Source of the DNA: Triops longicaudatus
Taxonomy: Eukaryota > Arthropoda > Branchiopoda > Notostraca > Triopsidae
DNA: 64,000 nt
Direction of reading: 5' to 3'
Assembly (NCBI GenBank): GCA_022885665.1
Contig: JAGQDJ010000203.1
Location: forward strand, 1 to 64,000
Shown here: piece after piece, positions 58,115-64,000 of the stretch
How the letters are laid out: each line of letters begins with the position of its first letter
Position numbering within the stretch: position 1 is the first letter of the stretch
The notes under the pieces: generated by a model
Databases searched by the model: none
Seen by the model: only the letters and a program-made list of their open reading frames with translations
What the model was told of the DNA's origin: nothing
Translations under genes and position numbers: made by a program

Positions 58115-61100
58115 GTAAGCCTTTCTTTCCTGTTATCCAGGCCCTATTCAGGTTGAAGAATTTGGGAGCGACAAAGAGACTGTTGCCTCAAAGTCAAGTG
58201 CAAATCGTAAATCTGCAGACCACCAGAGCGGGCAAGAAAGTTGGGCTACGACGGACAAGCTTGTCTTGTCACTGGTTCGAAAACACTCGGTTTCTTAAGA
58301 GGGGGCCTAAAAGTTCTCACGGACTGCTGAGCCCCCCAATTGGAGCGGATTTGTCTTGTTGCTAAGGCCAATGTGTGTCAACCCCCCACCACGATCTCCA
58401 GTATCTCCAGAATTCGCAGACTCTTATTAAGACTTCTTTTACTTTGTACTCCTCGTTCAGTGCCGTGCCCAGTTCGGGGGGTGTTTTCTGTATGCAGTTC
58501 TTTGGGACACTTGGTAGTCGCCTATGCTCACCGTTATAAAACAGTTCAGGGGGTGTTAAGCCCCCTGGAGGTGAGGGTGTCCCCGTTTAATCAGAATACC
58601 AAGTCGAATCTTTTTTCGACGATTTTTCATTGTCTTCGAAAATGTCTAGAATTACTTTCACATTCGTGTGAGCTTTGTCATTGTTGCTTACTTGGATCGA
58701 GGAAAGCACCCTGAGAGCTAACAGAAACGAAGCAAAGGCAAGGAAAGTTGTAGATGCTGATTAGCATAGGAGATGACAAGAGGAAGTTGGAAGAAAGGGC
58801 CACCGGGCCACACCCTGCAGTTGTCCGTTCATTCATGATTTCAAGAGTGGGGAGAGATGCTCTTGGTCACCATCAGTTTTTCGGTTTGGAGAGTCAACTT
58901 CGGACGAAGATGAAGAGTCTGTGGTGCACCCCCGCCCCGTACCCATGGGGATAGGGGTTTTTACACACACCACCCCGAAATGTTAATTTTATCATGGTAA
59001 GCATAGGCTAACTAAGTGTCCAAAAAAATTGCATATGGACCCTGCTGTGGTGTCCTTCCGTTTTGCCAGAAGGCCTGGTGTTTATCTGAATGAGGGGGGT
59101 TTAGGTGGCTGTTTGTTCACTACCGCACATGGAAACATGGTTTCGCTCCCTTTTTGCGTTCCACAACACGCATATACACCAAGATTGCACACGGACCTTA
59201 ACATAACACACGATATACAGTGCTAACATACCACATGACACAGTTATTGACGCAAAGTTTAGCCTTAAGTCATGCTGAGTCGTCTGGGTTTTCTAGAATG
59301 TGAAAAGCTTTTCTTTGAGGGTCCCTTTTTTTCTTTAAAAAACGATGACTGGGAAGTTTGTGAAAGAAAACTTCACGGCGAGAATAAATTAGTCCAGTTT
59401 TCCCTAGCCAAGCCAAAGAAGCAAGTTGCCGTTAGATCTCCATGTGGGGGTTTTAAAGGCCAGAAAAACATGGCTGGTCAGCGTCCTATGGAGTGGACAT
59501 GTCGGAACAGCCGCCTTCAACAGGAAGAAACTTGCTACGTCGCCATGATATGTGCCCCTGCACACAATGTATACAGTTCGGGATGTTCTAGAGTACTTTA
59601 ACGGTACTGGCCAAGAGCCATTCAAGAGCGTAAGCATTCAACGGTGCAGGGTATCGAATTGTTTTCCAAAGCGTCTAGAATGTTCTGTCCGTTTAAACTT
59701 CTTGCGACACGTCAACGTGCCCCTCATTCTTCAGGCCATTAATGCCTTCAGGCCTTTAATGCGTTAGCTATGCACGCTTCTTTCACGGGCATTTTCTGCG
59801 TACAGTTGAAAGTTTCGCAGAAAACGAACGGTATCAGTTGAGATTTGGAGGAATAATTGTAAGAACCAGGGCGTTTTATTTCTGAAGTACTTCAGTGAGC
59901 ATGTTCGTTTTCAGGCAGAGTAATGTGTAACATAGCAGAAATGTCCCGAGGTGAGTGAGTCGTTCTCTCCACTACGAAGAAAGTTAAGGCTATTGTTAAG
60001 TATTGCGCCAACACGTCCGGAAGCTAACGGTGCGCATTAGTGGTAAGTAGATAGTTGGTGTGCAGGCAGTGTTAGTAATGCTTCTTAGCTGGTAAACTAA
60101 CGTGAACCCAGTGAAAACTGACGGTGCAACAGCGTCATAATGTAGCAAGAAGGCATTCCTTTGCAGCCCATCGGTTTGTATTTTCGTGGCCACGAGAGAA
60201 GAATGAAGCAGAAGAAAGGCGAACCCTGGCCGGGCATAACCATGTGCAAGTAGGCTGGGCCAGTAACGTACACTATTACCATACCAGAGAGATCAGTTTA
60301 CATTGTTCCTTGTTATGCTCTTCGACAAGCCAAGCGTCCCTTTGGAAGCTGCGGGTTGGAAAAATGCTCCTCCAGCATAATCATTGAATACTTCAGTGGC
60401 TAGCTCTTACCTGAAGACGCAAAGAAGCAGAAGAAAGCTGTTTCTAGAAGCCGGGAAGACCCAAACTGCTTTGTGGGCTCTTTAAGGCGTTAATTATCCT
60501 TAGATGCGGGTGCTTTTAGTGAGAACGATTGCAATATTCCCGCATCTTCAAAATTCCGGGATTCGTATTTAGGAGCAACTTCATTTAAAAAATCCTCTTC
60601 TGCAGTAAAATCAGCGTGCAAGTCTTTTTAACTTTCGTTTTCTCAGAATGGACGGAGGTATGTACAAGACCATGTACTTAAGAGAAAGGGGTTGGAAAAG
60701 CATGGGTTGAAGACACTTCATTTGTCTAGGACAGCTCGCCTCTTGTTTCACCTGTCGGCAGCTCTTTGGGAGTCGTCAAAAAGTCCCTTTCTCCAACAAC
60801 CTTCGATAGCACTTCCAGCAGAATCCTCGCGGCTACTGCTTAGTGATCCATTTTGCTTGACGAGATCCTTCAAAGGGGCAAGGAGAGGAATCTGATGCCT
60901 TTGACGGCTTAAGCAGCTAAAAAAGGAGAAGAAGAAGAGTGGGTGCTTAAGTAGCTTGTAGAGAGGGTGAAAATGAAAAGTGGTTTGCAGGTTCATTCAC
61001 ACAATTATGAGGACTCATGAATCGGAAGTGGGCCCCGAAAGGGTGCGGGCAGCACCTTCCCGCGCATTCCTCGAGTACTTTGGCCAGTGCAGACGAGTAC

Positions 61101-64000
61101 AGGTGAGGAATGAGCTTCGTTCAGCGCAGACTACAGAGTCGACACTATATTTAGTCCTCTTTTACGCATTCATAACTTTCCTGTGAATTGTGCACCTTTC
61201 AGGCCAATTTCCTGCTGATGCGCCGATTTGAAAGCGCGTCCACTCGAGCGAAATGTCTGCCAAAAGCATCGGCAGGTACCACCTTTGCCCAGAAAAGTAG
61301 CCACAACTTATTTGCTTTCGTTTTAAGAATGTAAAAAGGCCTTAGCGCCATCAGGAACAGAACAAAGGACAACCTTCACGTAGTGATTTCTCCAGTTCTC
61401 CCACCTGTTAGCACCAATGATGTGGGCTTCCTCGACAAAGTTTGGCGTCCAAAGCCGAAACTGGCCGAGAAATCCTGTGGCCATCTTGCGAGAATTCACA
61501 CCCGCCCATGGCTCTTGCAACAAGCTATTTCCAAGATCACCCTTATTTCTAAATATTTTAAACACTGAACAATCTCGGGGCTGTTTGGCCCGTAGAAAAG
61601 CTAAAAGCAGCTTTTTGTTCCACGCTTGATTTTTGAGGGTGAAATGGAAACCAGGTTTTCTTGAAACCGAGCTGTGCGTTCCCTCTCCAATTTTTTGCTA
61701 CTACATTCTTACGCTTTGGGATGTTGGGAACGGAGAGATAGGTTCCCTACTGGATCTCATTGTTCAATTGAGAGGTTGGGCCATCCTATAGCTTTTAACA
61801 TGGAGCTTCGAATATCAAGGGTATTACGTGAGGGCTTGGTCATCTTGCTTTCGGTATGGCCCGACCCCAAGGAAAAGGAGGTTCAGGTTGTCTTCTGCAT
61901 GCGGCTTTTCTTTTTTTTTTTTTTGCGGAGAAGGTTCTCTCGGACTACGTCACTGGCACCGGAAACGAGGGCTCTTTTCTTCTGCTGCCGAGATTACGTT
62001 ACAAAAGCGTAGCCAAGTAGTATCAGGAGTGCGAGTTTTATCCAATCGAGAGTTACAAGAAAACTGGCTCATCCTGTGAGTCTTCTTTCGGAGGCTTGAA
62101 TGCAGCGTTGTCTTCGCCACAATCTCTTTTCTTGTTGACGCTGGAAGCTAGAGAAAGCCTTCTGGCGGTAGAAGAACACAGAAACAGAGGAAAGATACAT
62201 TTAATGAGTCATGAGAATTTAAAATCGTACGTGTCTAGCGGAGACTTGGATGCAGCGTTGGCAGCAAAGCGACGAAAAGCCCTCTGACGGTGGAAGCGCA
62301 GGGCAACGAAGAAGTTTAGAGCCAAAATAGCCATACAAGTTGGAAATTAGACAAAGAATTCAGAAAATAGAACCTGTCGTGCATCGCGAGGGAAAAGTTT
62401 TGCGATTTCCGAAGGTTTTGATGGATGCGTGAGGCTACCAGATGACCAGAAGCTAGAAACAGTTCTCGCGTGTCGAGCCCAAGAGTTTTGGACAGTATCT
62501 TTTAGTTCCAGGGAGGGCGGGTATCTTCCTTGATAGGATAGCAGCTTCCAATGAGCCTTGAGACAGTAGACAAAACGCATTCCAGCAAAGGTCCTTGTGT
62601 TGTCGTGCCGTGCCGGGATCGAGCCGTGGTAAAAAGGGGCCCTAAAGCGAAGATCTCATGAGAAGGCAACGCGAAGAAAGAGAATAAGAACTCGGAGGGC
62701 AAGAATGACCTTTGTGGCCGCCAAAAGACGTCATAAAACTGGAATACTTGATATATTGCATTGGAGAATGAAAGAAAAAAAAAAAACAACAACTAAGGAT
62801 TGGCTATGTTGTGATTCACACAATGCAGCAATCATAAAAGAAAGTGGCACTAGGGTGAATAAGGTTCTCGAAAAGCAAAACAAGGCCTCCCGAAGTTGTT
62901 ATTAACTAGCGCATTATAGTGGCTTTCGGTTATGGTGACAGAGCTCGGAGGTTATATGGTCTTGCCTGGAAGATTTCTCTCGTGATAGCCTTTATTTCTT
63001 TCCAAAATCGCTGCGTGGCTTAGGACGCCAGCAGTGATTCGATTAAAATTCTTCAAAAGTCTCGGCAGCCAAAGCTGATTGTTTAACGATGAAGAATTTG
63101 AACGAAACTTTAGATGAACTAAACTCTAAGAAAAAGTAGAATAGTACGAAATTTAAATAGAATTTAAAAGTACATGCCATTTAAAATCATGAATAGAGGT
63201 GTTAAATGGAAGCCTTTGAAAGGTTTCCGCGCTGGGCTTGCTAATTGCACGCCTAGGGAGTGTATTTCTAGCCCAATGGGGTACGTGCATGCACTTTTTG
63301 CGAGGATGTCAAGTATTGACACTTGTTAAGCTAAGAAAGTCGGAAAGCTGGCACTGAAAGATAAGAACAAGGGCTTAAAAGGAGGGTTGGTGGGTGCTTG
63401 ACCAGAAGGGGTGTACGTTTCCGACGTGTAAGCTCAAGTAATAGTTGATTTTTCCCTTTTTTTTGGCCAGCAGTGGTTTGAATGTTAGGGTTTAAGTGTT
63501 TTGGGGGCTTTCTCCTTATAAGGTGGGACGGGGGCGTCCATAAATTGGCCGTTCTTGACTCTTTTAACCTTTTGGCGGTGCTGAGGATGGCGATGGAATG
63601 CGCCTCGTTCTCACGACCCAGCAGTAATCAGTAGAAGCGAGGACCAACTGGACCATATACCCTTGAAAAAGTCCGGCGAAAAAGGGACCTTCGAAGCCGA
63701 AGGAGGCAAGAGCTGGAAAAAAGCACGAGTGGGAAAACGTGAATAAGCTGACCTTCGCAGCTTCATGCGTCGAAAGTGGACACGTACCGACCACACATGG
63801 GACTCGAAGCTGAAGACGAAATGCATTCAGGCTTGGCGAACTATATAATCATATGAAAATCGATGTTTAAGGGGGGATGACATGCTTGGTTTATTATTGC
63901 GCATTGTTGCGCGAAAGATGCGGGAGATCTAGTTCCAAGCGTCGCACCCCACCCGCTGATAGACTTAACAAGGTCCGCGATTGATGAAGCCATTTAGGAT
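58115..64000 (+). other. Cyclin D intron 2 (open at window end) or downstream sequence
   Basis: Searched on both strands for the remaining cyclin-box helix and a C-terminal PEST region; none found. All open frames are short and unrecognised. There are several G-runs of 5-7 (for example near 58544, 59095, 63873) but no clear repeat, tRNA or coding exon. Confidence 0.6.

Noticed and set aside
1..64000. tRNA, rRNA, CRISPR or viral/transposase genes
   Set aside because: No B-box-like GGTTCGANNC with a matching A-box, no CRISPR-type repeat-spacer array, and no reverse transcriptase, integrase or transposase motifs were seen in the frames read. A covariance-model search (tRNAscan, Rfam) could still find RNA genes missed by eye.

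Overview
This window looks like nuclear DNA of an arthropod, most likely a branchiopod crustacean close to Daphnia. The reasons are spliced genes with many very short introns (mostly 55-120 nt, GT-AG), AATAAA poly(A) signals, a YxxPSY-type cuticular protein, a 60-residue Cys-rich crustacean-style metallothionein with TATA box and metal-response elements, and a full set of animal housekeeping orthologues. There is no prokaryotic, CRISPR or viral gene content. The species call is inference from gene style only.

Layout, left to right. 1-2978: AT-rich, with an (ATT)n tract flanked by direct repeats. 2979-5588 (+): splicing factor CDC40/PRP17. 7899-8473 (+): small cuticular protein behind a TATA/Inr promoter. 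8952-12716 (+): SLC6 neurotransmitter-type transporter. 12793-15294 (-): mevalonate diphosphate decarboxylase, tail to tail with SLC6. 16053-17830 (-): heavily N-glycosylated type I membrane protein of no family I recognise. 18999-19481 (+): complex I subunit NDUFB4. 19726-28408 (-): TULP4 (WD40 + SOCS + split tubby domain). 29094-30509 (-): probable CENP-O. 31563-34576 (+): hexokinase. 34954-35688 (-): ATP synthase delta subunit. 36571-40185 (-): Cramped/CRAMP1. 42534-44049 (+): TFIIIA with nine zinc fingers. 44107-44705 (-): MTIF3-like. 45251-45569 (+): metallothionein. 46524-47135 (-): two tandem small membrane proteins. 48101-48365 (+): another small membrane protein. 48769-50529 (-): transaldolase. 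50530-56724: about 6 kb with no gene I can support. 56725-58114 (+): first two coding exons of a D-type cyclin, whose remaining exons must lie past base 64000.

The genes are mostly unrelated housekeeping functions: energy metabolism (NDUFB4, ATP5F1D, hexokinase, transaldolase), isoprenoid synthesis (MVD), RNA and transcription (CDC40, TFIIIA, CRAMP1), cell division (CENP-O, cyclin D) and metal defence. They are packed closely, and several neighbours converge with only 57-380 nt between stop codons, so 3' ends probably overlap antisense. I reconstructed every multi-exon model by hand from reading frame, splice sites and recognised protein motifs; exon lengths sum to multiples of three in all complete models. 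I did not find a previously undescribed multi-gene system. The most interesting leads are the orphan glycoprotein, the tandem small membrane proteins (possible dicistronic mRNA), an SLC6 transporter with an altered chloride site, and two frame-preserving stop-free introns.
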